Source: Hyphomicrobiaceae bacterium
GTDB lineage: Bacteria > Pseudomonadota > Alphaproteobacteria > Rhizobiales > Ancalomicrobiaceae
Length of the DNA stretch: 64,000 nucleotides
Reading direction: 5' to 3'
Assembly: GCA_016793065.1 (NCBI GenBank)
Contig: JAEULV010000034.1
Span: 1-64,000, forward strand
Position 1 is the first letter of the stretch. The number at the start of each line of letters is the position of its first letter. The position numbers and the translations under genes were made by a program. Positions 34,536 through 45,491 of the stretch are shown here, in pieces. The notes below the pieces were generated by a model that saw only the letters and a program-made list of their open reading frames with translations, searched no databases and had not been told where the DNA came from.

Positions 34536-37031
34536 ATGTTCCTGATTCGATTCCTTGGCTACCTTTTCGGCATCGGATCGGTGGTGGTGCTGGCGGTGGC
34601 CGGCGCTGTCTGGCTCGGCTATCGCCATGTCTCGGCCGATCTGCCGAGCTATGAAGGATTGAAGAAGTACGAGCCGCCGGTGATGACGCGCATCCACGCC
34701 TCGGACGGAGCGCTGATCACCGAATTCGCCCATGAACGCCGGATGTTCCTGCCGATCCAGGCGGTGCCGCCGCTGGTGCGCAACGCGTTTCTCGCCGCCG
34801 AGGACAAGAATTTCTACGACCACGCCGGCGTCGACCTGATGTCGATCGGACGGGCCGTCTACACCAACCTGCAGGGTTACCTGAAGGGCGGCAGCCGGCG
34901 GCCGCAGGGCGCGTCGACGATCACCCAGCAGGTCGCCAAGAACTTCCTGCTCTCGTCGGAGCAGACCGTCGACCGCAAGGTGAAGGAAGCGATCCTGGCG
35001 CGGCGAATCGAGCAGTCGTTCACCAAGGACCAGATCCTCGAACTCTATCTGAACGAGATTTTCCTCGGCCTCGGCTCCTATGGAATCGCGGCGGCGTCGC
35101 TGGTGTATTTCGACAAGTCGGTGCACGAGCTGACCATCGCCGAGGCCGCCTATATGGCGGCGCTGCCGAAGGGGCCGAACAACTACCATCCGTTCCGCTA
35201 TCCCGAGCGGGCGATCGAGCGTCGCAACTGGGTGATCGACCAGATGGTCGAGAACAAATTTATCGAGCCCGATGCCGGCGCCAAGGCCAAGGCCGAAGGC
35301 CTGAAGGTGCAGCAGCGCCAGACCGGGCCGCAGGTGGCGGCTTCGGACTATTTCGCCGAGGAGGTTCGCCGCGAACTGGGCGAAATGTACGGCGAGAAGG
35401 GCCTCTACGAGGGCGGCCTGAGCGTGCGCACGACGCTCGACCCGAAGATGCAGGTGTTTGCCCGCAAGGCGCTGATGGACGGCCTGATGGAATACGACGT
35501 CGACCAGGGCTTCCGCGGGCCGGTCACCAAGATCGATCTCTATGCCGGCGACTGGGGGCCGAAGCTGGCCGAGGTCAAGGGATTGTCAGACGTGCCGGAA
35601 TGGCAGCTGGCGGTGGTGCTGGCCGTGACGCCGCAATATGCCGACATCGGCCTGCAGCCGGCCAAGCTGTCCGGCGGTGCCGTCAGCACCGAACGGGCGC
35701 GCGGCATCATCAATTTTGCGGACATGAAGTGGGCTCGGCGCTACGATCCCGAGACCAACCGGCGCGGCAACAGCCCGAAGACCGCCGTCGACGTGGTGCA
35801 GGCCGGCGACGTGGTGTTCGTGCAGAAGCTGCCGGCGCAGGCGGGCGACCGGATTGCCTATCGGTTGCGGCAGATCCCGGAAGTGGGCGGCGCGCTGATC
35901 GTGATGGACCCGCATACCGGACGCGTGCTGGCGGTGTCGGGTGGCTTCTCCTACGCCCAGTCCGAGTTCAACCGGGCGACGCAGGCGAAGCGCCAGCCGG
36001 GCTCGTCGTTCAAGCCTTTCATCTATGCCGCCGCGCTCGACAATGGTTATACGCCGTCGAGCGTGGTGCTTGACGCGCCGATCGAACTGCCGCAGGGGCC
36101 GGGCCTGCCGCCGTGGCGACCGGAGAACTATTCCGGCAAGTTCTATGGCCCGTCGACGCTGCGCGTCGGCATCGAGCAGTCGCGCAACACCATGACGGTG
36201 CGGCTGGCCAAGGACATGGGCATGCCGCTGGTGGCGGAATATTCCAAGCGCTTCGGCATCTACGACAAGCTGCCGCCGTTCCTTGCCAATTCGCTCGGCG
36301 CCTATGAAACCACGCTGCTGCGGATGACCACCGCCTATGCGACGATCGCCAATGGCGGGCGCTATGTGAAGGCGTCGTTCATCGACCGCATTCAGGATCG
36401 CTACGGCCGCACGATCTTCAAGCACGACAAGCGCGAGTGTCAGGGGTGCGAGGCGCGCACCTGGGCGCAGCAGGCGGAGCCGACGCTGGTCGACAATTCC
36501 GACCAGGTGCTCGATCCGATGACCGCCTACCAGATCACCTCAATGATGGAAGGCGTGGTGCAGCGCGGCACGGCGACGATCATGAAGAGCCTCGGGCGGC
36601 CGCTCGCCGGCAAGACCGGCACGACCAATGACGAGCGCGACGCCTGGTTCATCGGCTATACGCCGGATCTGGTCGCCGGCGCCTATATCGGCTTCGACAA
36701 TCCGCGGCCGATGGGCAAGGGCCAGACCGGCGGCCATCTGGCGGCGCCGATCGTCAAGGAGTTCTTCGAGAACGCGCTGAAGAACGCGCCGCCGGTGGAG
36801 TTCCGCGTGCCGGAAGGCCTGCGGCTGGTGGCGATCAACCGCAAGACCGGGTTGCGCTCGGGCGCGGGCGACGATGCGACGATCATGGAAGGCTTCAAGC
36901 CGGGTACGGCGCCGCCGGACTACTTCTCGGTGATCGGCATGGACGGCACGGAATATGGCGAGGCGCCGTCTTCCGGCAACAAGGTGACGCCCCAGCTGGA
37001 GAAGCAGCTGGCGCCGGGCGGGCTCTACTGA
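34536..37031 (+). CDS. mrcA: Penicillin-binding protein 1A
   Basis: Bifunctional class A PBP of 831 residues that polymerises and crosslinks peptidoglycan in the periplasm. One N-terminal membrane anchor (about residues 3-30) is followed by the glycosyltransferase domain, with catalytic Glu near residue 89 (AAEDKNFYDH) and the second motif GASTITQQVAKN. An OB-like insert precedes the transpeptidase with SSFK (near 490), SRN (SRNTMT) and KTG (near 693, KTGTTNDERDAW). In other Hyphomicrobiales mrcA follows amiC directly. prfB lies 152 bases downstream, as is usual. Confidence 0.97.
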   Translation: MFLIRFLGYLFGIGSVVVLAVAGAVWLGYRHVSADLPSYEGLKKYEPPVMTRIHASDGALITEFAHERRMFLPIQAVPPLVRNAFLAAEDKNFYDHAGVDLMSIGRAVYTNLQGYLKGGSRRPQGASTITQQVAKNFLLSSEQTVDRKVKEAILARRIEQSFTKDQILELYLNEIFLGLGSYGIAAASLVYFDKSVHELTIAEAAYMAALPKGPNNYHPFRYPERAIERRNWVIDQMVENKFIEPDAGAKAKAEGLKVQQRQTGPQVAASDYFAEEVRRELGEMYGEKGLYEGGLSVRTTLDPKMQVFARKALMDGLMEYDVDQGFRGPVTKIDLYAGDWGPKLAEVKGLSDVPEWQLAVVLAVTPQYADIGLQPAKLSGGAVSTERARGIINFADMKWARRYDPETNRRGNSPKTAVDVVQAGDVVFVQKLPAQAGDRIAYRLRQIPEVGGALIVMDPHTGRVLAVSGGFSYAQSEFNRATQAKRQPGSSFKPFIYAAALDNGYTPSSVVLDAPIELPQGPGLPPWRPENYSGKFYGPSTLRVGIEQSRNTMTVRLAKDMGMPLVAEYSKRFGIYDKLPPFLANSLGAYETTLLRMTTAYATIANGGRYVKASFIDRIQDRYGRTIFKHDKRECQGCEARTWAQQAEPTLVDNSDQVLDPMTAYQITSMMEGVVQRGTATIMKSLGRPLAGKTGTTNDERDAWFIGYTPDLVAGAYIGFDNPRPMGKGQTGGHLAAPIVKEFFENALKNAPPVEFRVPEGLRLVAINRKTGLRSGAGDDATIMEGFKPGTAPPDYFSVIGMDGTEYGEAPSSGNKVTPQLEKQLAPGGLY

Positions 37032-37152
37032 GCCTCGACCGGGACGACCGGGAGGCACAGCCGCGATTGCTGTTGTTTACGGGCGGTTTGATGTTTTTGC
37101 GATTGCGGCGCGACCGGCCCTGACATAGGGTCCGCCGCGTTTTTGATTTTAC

Positions 37153-37169
37153 CGGGTTTGCCAAACCCG
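37153..37169 (+). other. Short hairpin before the prfB start
   Basis: CGGGTTT-GCC-AAACCCG ends 14 bases before the prfB ATG. It could shape translation initiation. It lacks a T-tail, so it is not an mrcA terminator. Confidence 0.35.
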
Positions 37170-37183
37170 CCGCGAGGCACGTG

Positions 37184-38315
37184 ATGAAAGCAGAGATCCA
37201 GTCCGTCGTGGACTCGATCCAGCAGGCCCTCAGCCTGCTGAGGAGGCATCTTTGACTGGGATGTCGCGCTGAAACGGCTCGATGAGCTGAATGCCCTGTC
37301 GGAAGACCCCGACCTGTGGAACGACCCGACCAATGCGCAGAAGCTGATGCGCGAGCGCAACGGGCTCGATGCGTCGATCAAGACGGTCAGGGAGATCGCG
37401 CGCGATCTCGACGACAATCTGACGCTGATGGAACTTGGTGAGATGGAAGGCGACGAAGCCACCATCGCCGAGGCCGAGGCCGGGCTGGTGCAGCTGAAGG
37501 CGGATGTCGCCAAGCGGCAGATCGCGGCGTTGCTGTCGGGCGAGGCCGACGGCAACGACACCTATATCGAGCTGCATCCCGGCGCTGGCGGCACCGAAAG
37601 CCAGGACTGGGCCGAGATGTTGCAGCGGATGTACCGGCGCTGGGCCGAGCGGCGCGGCTTCAAGGTCGAGCTGATCGAGGAGCTGCCGGGCGAACAGGCC
37701 GGCATCAAGTCGGCGACGATGCTGATCAAGGGCGAGAACGCCTATGGCTGGCTGAAGACCGAATCGGGCGTGCATCGCCTGGTGCGGATTTCGCCGTTCG
37801 ACGCCAATGCACGGCGGCAGACGTCGTTTGCCTCGGTGTGGGTCTATCCGGTGATCGACGATTCGATCGACATCCAGATCAACGAGTCCGAATGCCGGAT
37901 CGACACCTACCGCTCGTCCGGCGCCGGCGGCCAGCACGTCAACACCACCGATTCGGCGGTGCGCATCACCCATATTCCGACCGGCATCGCGGTTGCCTGC
38001 CAGAACGGTCGTTCGCAGCACCAGAACCGGGCGACGGCGTGGCAGATGCTGAAGGCGCGCCTGTACGAACAGGAAATGAAGAAGCGCGAAGAGAAGGCGA
38101 TGGCGGAAGCGGCGTCGAAGTCCGACATCGGCTGGGGCCACCAGATTCGTTCCTATGTGCTGCAGCCCTACCAGATGGTGAAGGACCTGCGCACCGGCGT
38201 CACCTCGACGGCGCCGTCGGACATCCTCGACGGCGACCTCGACGCGTTCATGGCGGCATCACTGGCGCAGCGCGTCGCCGGCGGGGCCGACGTGGTGGTC
38301 GACGACGTCGAATGA
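37184..38315 (+). CDS. prfB: Peptide chain release factor 2, with programmed +1 frameshift
   Basis: RF2 terminates translation at UGA and UAA. The first 23 codons (ATG 37184) end at an in-frame TGA (37253-37255). Ribosomes must slip +1 on CTT TGA C, after which translation continues in the frame of GAC at 37254, giving joined segments 37184..37252 and 37254..38315 (376 residues). The internal Shine-Dalgarno AGGAGG lies just before the slippery CTT, as in E. coli. The product has the stop-codon recognition tripeptide SPF (about residue 203) and the catalytic GGQ (about 248, [11 protein letters not shown]). Automatic calling would wrongly truncate this gene at its 5' end. Confidence 0.97.
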
Positions 38316-38342
38316 GACTGGGGCCACCACCGACCGGAATCG

Positions 38343-38376
38343 AAACGGGCCGCGCGATGCGGCCTGTTTGCGTTTT
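38343..38376 (+). terminator. Rho-independent terminator of prfB
   Basis: An 11-bp stem (38343-38353 with 38359-38369, one G-U pair) with a 5-nt loop is followed by a T-rich tail, 28 bases after the prfB stop. Confidence 0.75.
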
Positions 38377-38580
38377 GGCGGGTGGGGCGGGGAGGGTGAG
38401 GCGGCGACCGGTAGCCTTGCCGACAATTTCCTCGCCTTTTTGGGAGAAGTGACGGCTGATGCCGCCGGAGGGGGGGCGCCTGCCCGGGGCGCGGACTCAA
38501 GTCCACCCTCGGTGCAAACCATCCAACCCGGCGCCTTCGGCGCCACCCGCCCCGTAACGGGGAGGGGAAACGAGGCAGTT

Positions 38581-40128
38581 TCAGCCGCCCCAGGCGGTGA
38601 TTGCGTCGTTGACGGCGCGTTCGCCTGCGGTTCCCTTCTCGATGGTCAGGATGGCGCGACGGCCGGTTTCGTAAATGATCGGCAGGTCGATCCAGCCGCG
38701 CTCGCGCAGCAGCGACAGATTGCGGTTCTTGTCGGCCTCGGGCGACGACAGCGCGATCCAGAAAAGGCCGTTGCCGATCGGCACGGCGGCGCCGGACAAG
38801 GGATCGCCGCGGCCGCTTTCGGTCGGCTTCATGATGACGCCGGGGAGGTTGCGGATGGCCTTGCCGGGGAAGTTCGGGCCGGTCTCGAACTTGACCTCGA
38901 CCATGTGGCTGGCCGGCAGGGCGGGATCGGAGTTGGGACGGATGGTCAGCAACGCCACGAGGCTGCGCTCGGTGATCTCGACACGGGCCTTGAGGGTCGT
39001 CTGCTGGGCGCCATTGGCCGCTGGCTCTCGGGTGACCTGCCAGACGACCGTGCCGTTGGCGACGCTGCCCTGGTTGGAGCCGATGACGCCTTCCTCGTAG
39101 AGGATGACGCGGTGGGCGACCAGCGGACCCGGCGTCGAGATGGCCGGGGTTGCGGGAGTGGCGGCGGCCGAAGGCGGTGTCGTCGGAGCGGCGGCGGTCG
39201 CGGCCGGGTTGGTCACCGGCGCGGGGGCCGGGGCAGGGGTGCCGTCGGGGGTGATGGTCTGCACCGGCACGGTGCGCACGCCCTGCGGCTGCGGCAGCGG
39301 CTGGCCGTCGTCACCCAGCAGACGATCGGTGTTCTTCGGCGCCAGGTTGGCGGCGGCGGTGGGCTTGGAGGCCTCCATCGGCGCGCTCTTCGGCGCGAAC
39401 AGGGCGCTCAGGGCGGTGCGCTGCGAATAGATGCCGATACCGGCCGCGACGATGCCGAGCAGAACGACAGCGGCGACCAGCACGGCGCTGCGCTTGTTGA
39501 CGTGGCGCTCTTCCAGCGGAGCGAAAGCCGGCTCGGCGACGATGGCCGGCGTCGGCGCGGTCTGGACCGGGGCCGGCTTCGGCGGCTCGACCGGCGGCGG
39601 CGTCGGCTGATCGGTGGCGGGCGCCTGCGACGGCGCAGGTTCGGTCATGGTCGGTTCGCGGCGGACCGGCTCGGCCTGGGGCGTCATGCCGAGCGCCTCG
39701 CGGGCGGCGCGGGCAGTCTCGTGGGTGGCGGTGCCGAGGCCCTGGGCCTGCTTCACCGCGTCCTTCAGCACCTGGGTATTGGTGGCGATGTCCTCGGGCC
39801 GGCGCAGCGTGGCGTCGCGCGGCAGCGGCGGCGCGTTGGCGGCCGGCGGCGGAACCGTGGCGGCGGGCGGCGCCGGTGCCGGGGTGGCGGGGCGGGGCGG
39901 ACCGCCGGCCAGATGGCCGCGGGCGGCCTCGCCCTCGACCTTGCGGATGTTGTCTTCCAGCGCCAGGCGCTGCTTGGTGATCTCGGAAGCGGGGAGCGGC
40001 GGGTCGAACGACTTCAGCTGATTGACCAGCGCGGCGCGCGCCTTTTCATAGATGGCGCGGCGCGCTTCGCCCGTCGGCTCGGGCAGGGCCGAAATCGCGC
40101 GCTTCAATACGGCATAGTAGTCCGCCAT
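38581..40128 (-). CDS. Conserved hypothetical protein with one transmembrane segment
   Basis: I do not recognise a characterised family. The 515-residue protein starts MADYYAVLKRAISALPEPTG, a charged helical N-terminal module (about 1-75) that I believe recurs at the start of hypothetical proteins in Hyphomicrobiales. Pro/Ala-rich disorder follows, then one transmembrane helix (about 214-236, SAVLVAAVVLLGIVAAGIGI), a second Pro/Ala/Thr-rich linker and a C-terminal domain of about 190 residues (from VAHRVILYEEG) rich in beta-type sequence. The layout suggests a cytoplasmic N-terminus and a periplasmic C-terminal domain. The ATG at 40128 follows GGGGAAAAG. It is convergent with prfB. Confidence 0.8.
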   Translation of the reverse strand: MADYYAVLKRAISALPEPTGEARRAIYEKARAALVNQLKSFDPPLPASEITKQRLALEDNIRKVEGEAARGHLAGGPPRPATPAPAPPAATVPPPAANAPPLPRDATLRRPEDIATNTQVLKDAVKQAQGLGTATHETARAAREALGMTPQAEPVRREPTMTEPAPSQAPATDQPTPPPVEPPKPAPVQTAPTPAIVAEPAFAPLEERHVNKRSAVLVAAVVLLGIVAAGIGIYSQRTALSALFAPKSAPMEASKPTAAANLAPKNTDRLLGDDGQPLPQPQGVRTVPVQTITPDGTPAPAPAPVTNPAATAAAPTTPPSAAATPATPAISTPGPLVAHRVILYEEGVIGSNQGSVANGTVVWQVTREPAANGAQQTTLKARVEITERSLVALLTIRPNSDPALPASHMVEVKFETGPNFPGKAIRNLPGVIMKPTESGRGDPLSGAAVPIGNGLFWIALSSPEADKNRNLSLLRERGWIDLPIIYETGRRAILTIEKGTAGERAVNDAITAWGG

Positions 40129-40528
40129 CTTTTCCCCTCGAGTCCGCGGGCCCGGTCCGGTGCGCAACGCGCCCCGGGATCAAGCCCCTCATGACGGTTT
40201 GGGATCTCGTCGACCGACTGTCAACCGTCCGCACCGGATCGACCAACCCAATCCCGCGTTCCGCCAACACCCAGCGATGCCGACGGATGACGGAGACGCT
40301 CACTGCCGCGACGGGACCAATGCGCCTGTCTCCGGCAAATGCCATCAGGTCGAAACCTGCTCGCCCGACAAGATGCCCGTTTCAAGGCATGGCTTGCAAT
40401 GAGGGCGGGCGACATCGGAAAATTAAGTCATTCCTGTCGGAAAATAGTCACAGCAACAGCGGCATGGATGTCGATGCGGGGCATTCGCGGCGAGCGGGCG
40501 GCCGGGCGCGCTCGCCGCATGCGTCAAT
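40129..40528. other. Intergenic region with purA 3' hairpin and spaced direct repeats
   Basis: No gene is credible in these 400 bases. TCGGAAAAT occurs twice, 22 bp apart (40415-40423 and 40437-40445), exactly two helical turns. GCGGCGAGCG (40487-40496) pairs perfectly with CGCTCGCCGC (40509-40518), a hairpin ten bases past the purA stop without a T-run. Confidence 0.45.
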
Positions 40529-41821
40529 TCAGTCCTGGAACGGGTCCTGGACGAGAATCGTGTCGTCGCGCTCGGGGCTGGTGGACAGCAGCGCCACCGG
40601 GGCGCCGATCAGTTCCTCGATTCGGCGGACATACTTGATCGCCTGGGCCGGCAGCTCGGACCAGCTGCGGGCGCCGGCGGTGGTGCCCTCCCAGCCCTCG
40701 AAGCGCTCGTAGACCGGGGTCAGGCGGGTCTGTTCGTGGTGGCCGGCGGGCAGGTAGTCGTAGGCGACGCCGTCGAGCTCGTAGCCGACGCAGATCAGGA
40801 TTTCCTTCATGCCGTCGAGCACGTCGAGCTTGGTCAGGGCGATGCCGTTGATGCCGCTGACGCGGACGGTCTGGCGCACCAGCACGGCGTCGAACCAGCC
40901 GCAGCGGCGCTTGCGGCCGGTGACGGTGCCGAACTCATGGCCGCGCGTGCCGAGGAAATCGCCGACCTCGCCGGTCTGCTCGGTGGGGAAGGCACCCTCG
41001 CCGACGCGCGTGGTGTAGGCCTTGGTGATGCCGAGGACGTAGCCGATGGCGCCCGGGCCGAGGCCGGCGCCGGTGGCGGCGTTGCCGGCGACGGTGTTGG
41101 ATGAGGTCACATAGGGATAGGTGCCGTGATCGACATCGAGGAGCGCGCCCTGGGCGCCCTCGAACAGGATACGGTCGCCGGCGCGGCGACGCTCGTCGAG
41201 CAGGCGCCAGGTGACGTCCATGTAGGGCAGGACCTGATCGGCGACGGCCATCAGTTCGTCGAACACCGCCTCGGCGGCGATCTCGGCGACGCCGAGGCCG
41301 CGACGCAGCGGATTGTGATGGGCGAGCAGGCGGTCGATCTTGGTCCGAAGGGTGTCGCGGTTCTTCAGGTCCATCAACCGGATGGCGCGGCGTCCGACCT
41401 TGTCCTCATAGGCCGGGCCGATGCCGCGGCCGGTGGTGCCGATCTTGGCGGCGGCGCTGGCGCTTTCGCGCAGCTGGTCGAGTTCGCGGTGCAGGGCGAG
41501 GATCAGCGGCACGTTCTCGGCGATCTTGAGGGTCGCCGGCGAAACGGCGACGCCCTGACCGGCGAGCTTGGCGATCTCGGCGACGAGGTGATGCGGGTCG
41601 AGGACGACGCCGTTGCCGATGACGCCGAGCTTGCCGGGGCGGACGACGCCGGAGGGCAGCAGCGACAGCTTGTAGGAGACGCCGTCGATGACCAGCGTGT
41701 GGCCGGCATTGTGGCCGCCCTGAAAGCGCACGACCACGTCGGCGCGTTCCGACAGCCAGTCGACGATCTTGCCCTTGCCTTCATCGCCCCATTGCGACCC
41801 GACGACGACCACATTCGCCAT
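40529..41821 (-). CDS. purA: Adenylosuccinate synthetase
   Basis: Catalyses the GTP-dependent joining of IMP and aspartate, the first committed step to AMP. The 430-residue length is normal. Motifs: N-terminal [16 protein letters not shown] with the catalytic Asp and P-loop-like GDEGKGK, HNAGHT, the IMP-binding [14 protein letters not shown], and the GTP-specificity segment TKLDVLD. I start at ATG 41821 (MANVVVVG); the upstream extension is not conserved. It is divergent from ftsH. Confidence 0.97.
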   Translation of the reverse strand: MANVVVVGSQWGDEGKGKIVDWLSERADVVVRFQGGHNAGHTLVIDGVSYKLSLLPSGVVRPGKLGVIGNGVVLDPHHLVAEIAKLAGQGVAVSPATLKIAENVPLILALHRELDQLRESASAAAKIGTTGRGIGPAYEDKVGRRAIRLMDLKNRDTLRTKIDRLLAHHNPLRRGLGVAEIAAEAVFDELMAVADQVLPYMDVTWRLLDERRRAGDRILFEGAQGALLDVDHGTYPYVTSSNTVAGNAATGAGLGPGAIGYVLGITKAYTTRVGEGAFPTEQTGEVGDFLGTRGHEFGTVTGRKRRCGWFDAVLVRQTVRVSGINGIALTKLDVLDGMKEILICVGYELDGVAYDYLPAGHHEQTRLTPVYERFEGWEGTTAGARSWSELPAQAIKYVRRIEELIGAPVALLSTSPERDDTILVQDPFQD

Positions 41822-42271
41822 GATGAACTTGACCCCGATGTGTTTTTCTAAAGCCCGCGCCCGCGCCACCACGCCGGCGTTGGTGAAACGCCGGGTCTGG
41901 ACGAAAACAGCGATGACCCCGGGCAGGTAGGCGACCGGGGCGACGACGGGGCGGGACACTAGCAGCATCGTCGCCGCGAAGCGAGTGCGCACAAGGCAGG
42001 ATTCGTGCGGGTTCGACCCGACTGATGCCGCGCGCGGCGGATTCCTTTGCGGTACGGGGGGAAATGACAGGGCCGTGACGCCCGCGAGGCCGCGGGAACG
42101 GCAAAAAGCCGGCTGTTTTAATTAACTCTGATCGCTCTTGTTCATTCGCGTCCTTCCCTTTCGACCCCCGCGACCTTACATTGGCTGCAACACTCCGACG
42201 GGTCGCTTCGAGATGACGCAGCGAGCGCCCCGTCCGACGGCCAGAGGCCGGCCGTAGTCCAAGGAACTCCG
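41822..42271. other. purA-ftsH divergent promoter region
   Basis: There is no credible gene in these 450 bases. The AT-rich centre (42115-42130) and the element at 42137-42162 are the likely promoter zone. Confidence 0.4.
42137..42162 (+). promoter_or_regulatory. Possible heat-shock (RpoH) promoter of ftsH
   Basis: CTTGTT and CCCTTTC are 13 bp apart, a partial match to the sigma-32 pattern (CTTGAA and CCCCAT), 110 bases before ftsH. ftsH is an RpoH target in several bacteria; the -10 match here is weak. Confidence 0.3.
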
Positions 42272-44194
<1,923 letters not shown>

Positions 44195-44372
44195 CCGGCG
44201 ACGGTTGGAGCGGGGCGGACGACGGCAGGATCGCCGCGCCCCGGAACGACGTTTCCAGTCTCCCGCGGCCGATGGGTTGCGGGGGACTTTTTCGTTTTTT
44301 CGGGGGGAGGGGGCGCGGTCCGGCGGATGCGATGGCTGTCGTTGGCGATGGTCGATGTGCCGTTCCGCCCCC

Positions 44373-44569
44373 CCCTCATCCGCCCCTTCGGGGCACCTTC
44401 TCCTGCTCTTGGAGTCAACCGCCTCCAAGAGGCACCTACGGTGCGGGGAGAAGGGAAAAGAGGAAAGGGATATGGGAATAGGGCGGATCACACCTGCTAC
44501 CCGCTTGAAAGCGCAGGCGTTTTTTCTTCTCCCGAGATCGGGAGAAGGTGCCAGAAGGGCGGATGAGGG
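44373..44569. repeat. Intergenic palindromic repeat element after ftsH
   Basis: CCCTCATCCGCCC (44373-44385) and GCACCTTCTCC (44393-44403) on the left recur inverted on the right as GGAGAAGGTGC (44541-44551) and GGGCGGATGAGGG (44557-44569). Between them lie GGAGAAGG again (44447-44454), a GCACC/GGTGC hairpin and a perfect 10-bp hairpin CTTCTCCCGA-GA-TCGGGAGAAG (44526-44547). This resembles the REP-like CTCATCCGCCC...CTTCTCC repeats seen between genes in many alphaproteobacterial genomes. The rest of 44195-44646 has no gene. Confidence 0.7.
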
Positions 44570-44646
44570 TTGATGGCGGGCGGTTCCGGATGACCAAGGC
44601 CGGCGAGAACCAGCGCCGCCCTACCGGCCCTCGTCCGGGCGCCGCT

Positions 44647-45393
44647 TCAGCCTGTCGGCATGAAGCCGTGGCGAAGGGCGTAGGCCCATTCGGGCCGGCC
44701 GTTGGCTTCGGCGCGGTGGGCGGCCGTTTCGTGATCGTATGGCACGGCCAGCAGGTCGACGCCGAGGCGCGGGCCGTCGATGTCGACCAGGGCATAGCGG
44801 GCAAACGGCGCGCCTGATTCCGACACGTGGGCCGGCGGCGTATCGTCGTCATAGCCGGGGCAGCCGACGCTGCCCGGGTTGAGGATCAGCGTATCGGCAT
44901 CGAGCTGCACGAGATCCGGGCGGTGGCTGTGGCCGCACAGGATCAGTCGCGCCGAACGACCCGCGAGCTTGTCGCGGATCGAGGCGCGGTCATCGCGGCG
45001 CAATCCGCCGGCCTCGACCCGGTCGAGCAGGTAGTGGGTGTCGTTGTCCGGCGTCGCATGAAACATCAGCACATCGGCCAGAGGGCGCAGTTCACCCGGA
45101 AGCAGACCAAGACGCCGGCGTTGCGCCTCGCTCAGTTCGTCATGGGCAAACGCATCGGACGCGCCCATGCGGTCGCGTGGCCGGCTGGCAACCCAGCGAT
45201 CGTGATTGCCGCGCACGGTCGGCAGCTTCAGCCGATCCAGCAGGTCCATGGTTTCGCGCGGCCAAAGCGGCCCGGAGACGCAATCGCCGAGATCGACGGT
45301 CAGATCCGCCCCGCCTCGACGTGCCAGATCCGCCAGGACGGCCTCAAGGGCAAGCACGTTCCCATGAATGTCGGCAAGGACGGCAAGACGCAT
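44647..45393 (-). CDS. Metallophosphoesterase (YfcE/MJ0936-like)
   Basis: A calcineurin-like phosphoesterase of 248 residues. All dimetal motifs are present: DIHGN (about residues 8-12), GDCVSG, GNHD (VRGNHDRW), and GHSHRPD with NPGSVG near the C-terminus. The YfcE-like branch acts as a phosphodiesterase on small substrates in vitro; the natural substrate is unknown. I prefer ATG 45393 over a TTG two codons upstream. It lies downstream of glnA but beyond its terminator. Confidence 0.9.
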   Translation of the reverse strand: MRLAVLADIHGNVLALEAVLADLARRGGADLTVDLGDCVSGPLWPRETMDLLDRLKLPTVRGNHDRWVASRPRDRMGASDAFAHDELSEAQRRRLGLLPGELRPLADVLMFHATPDNDTHYLLDRVEAGGLRRDDRASIRDKLAGRSARLILCGHSHRPDLVQLDADTLILNPGSVGCPGYDDDTPPAHVSESGAPFARYALVDIDGPRLGVDLLAVPYDHETAAHRAEANGRPEWAYALRHGFMPTG

Positions 45394-45433
45394 GGACAAA
45401 GCCTAGCAGCGCCTGTTGAGGCGAACAAGCGAC

Positions 45434-45461
45434 AAAAAACGGGGCGCCCGAAGGCGCCCCG
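45434..45461 (-). terminator. Rho-independent terminator of glnA
   Basis: CGGGGCGCC and GGCGCCCCG form a perfect 9-bp stem with a 4-nt loop, followed by six Ts on the minus strand, 31 bases past the glnA stop. Confidence 0.92.
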
Positions 45462-45491
45462 CGAGATGATCGGCTGACGACGCGTGGTCGA

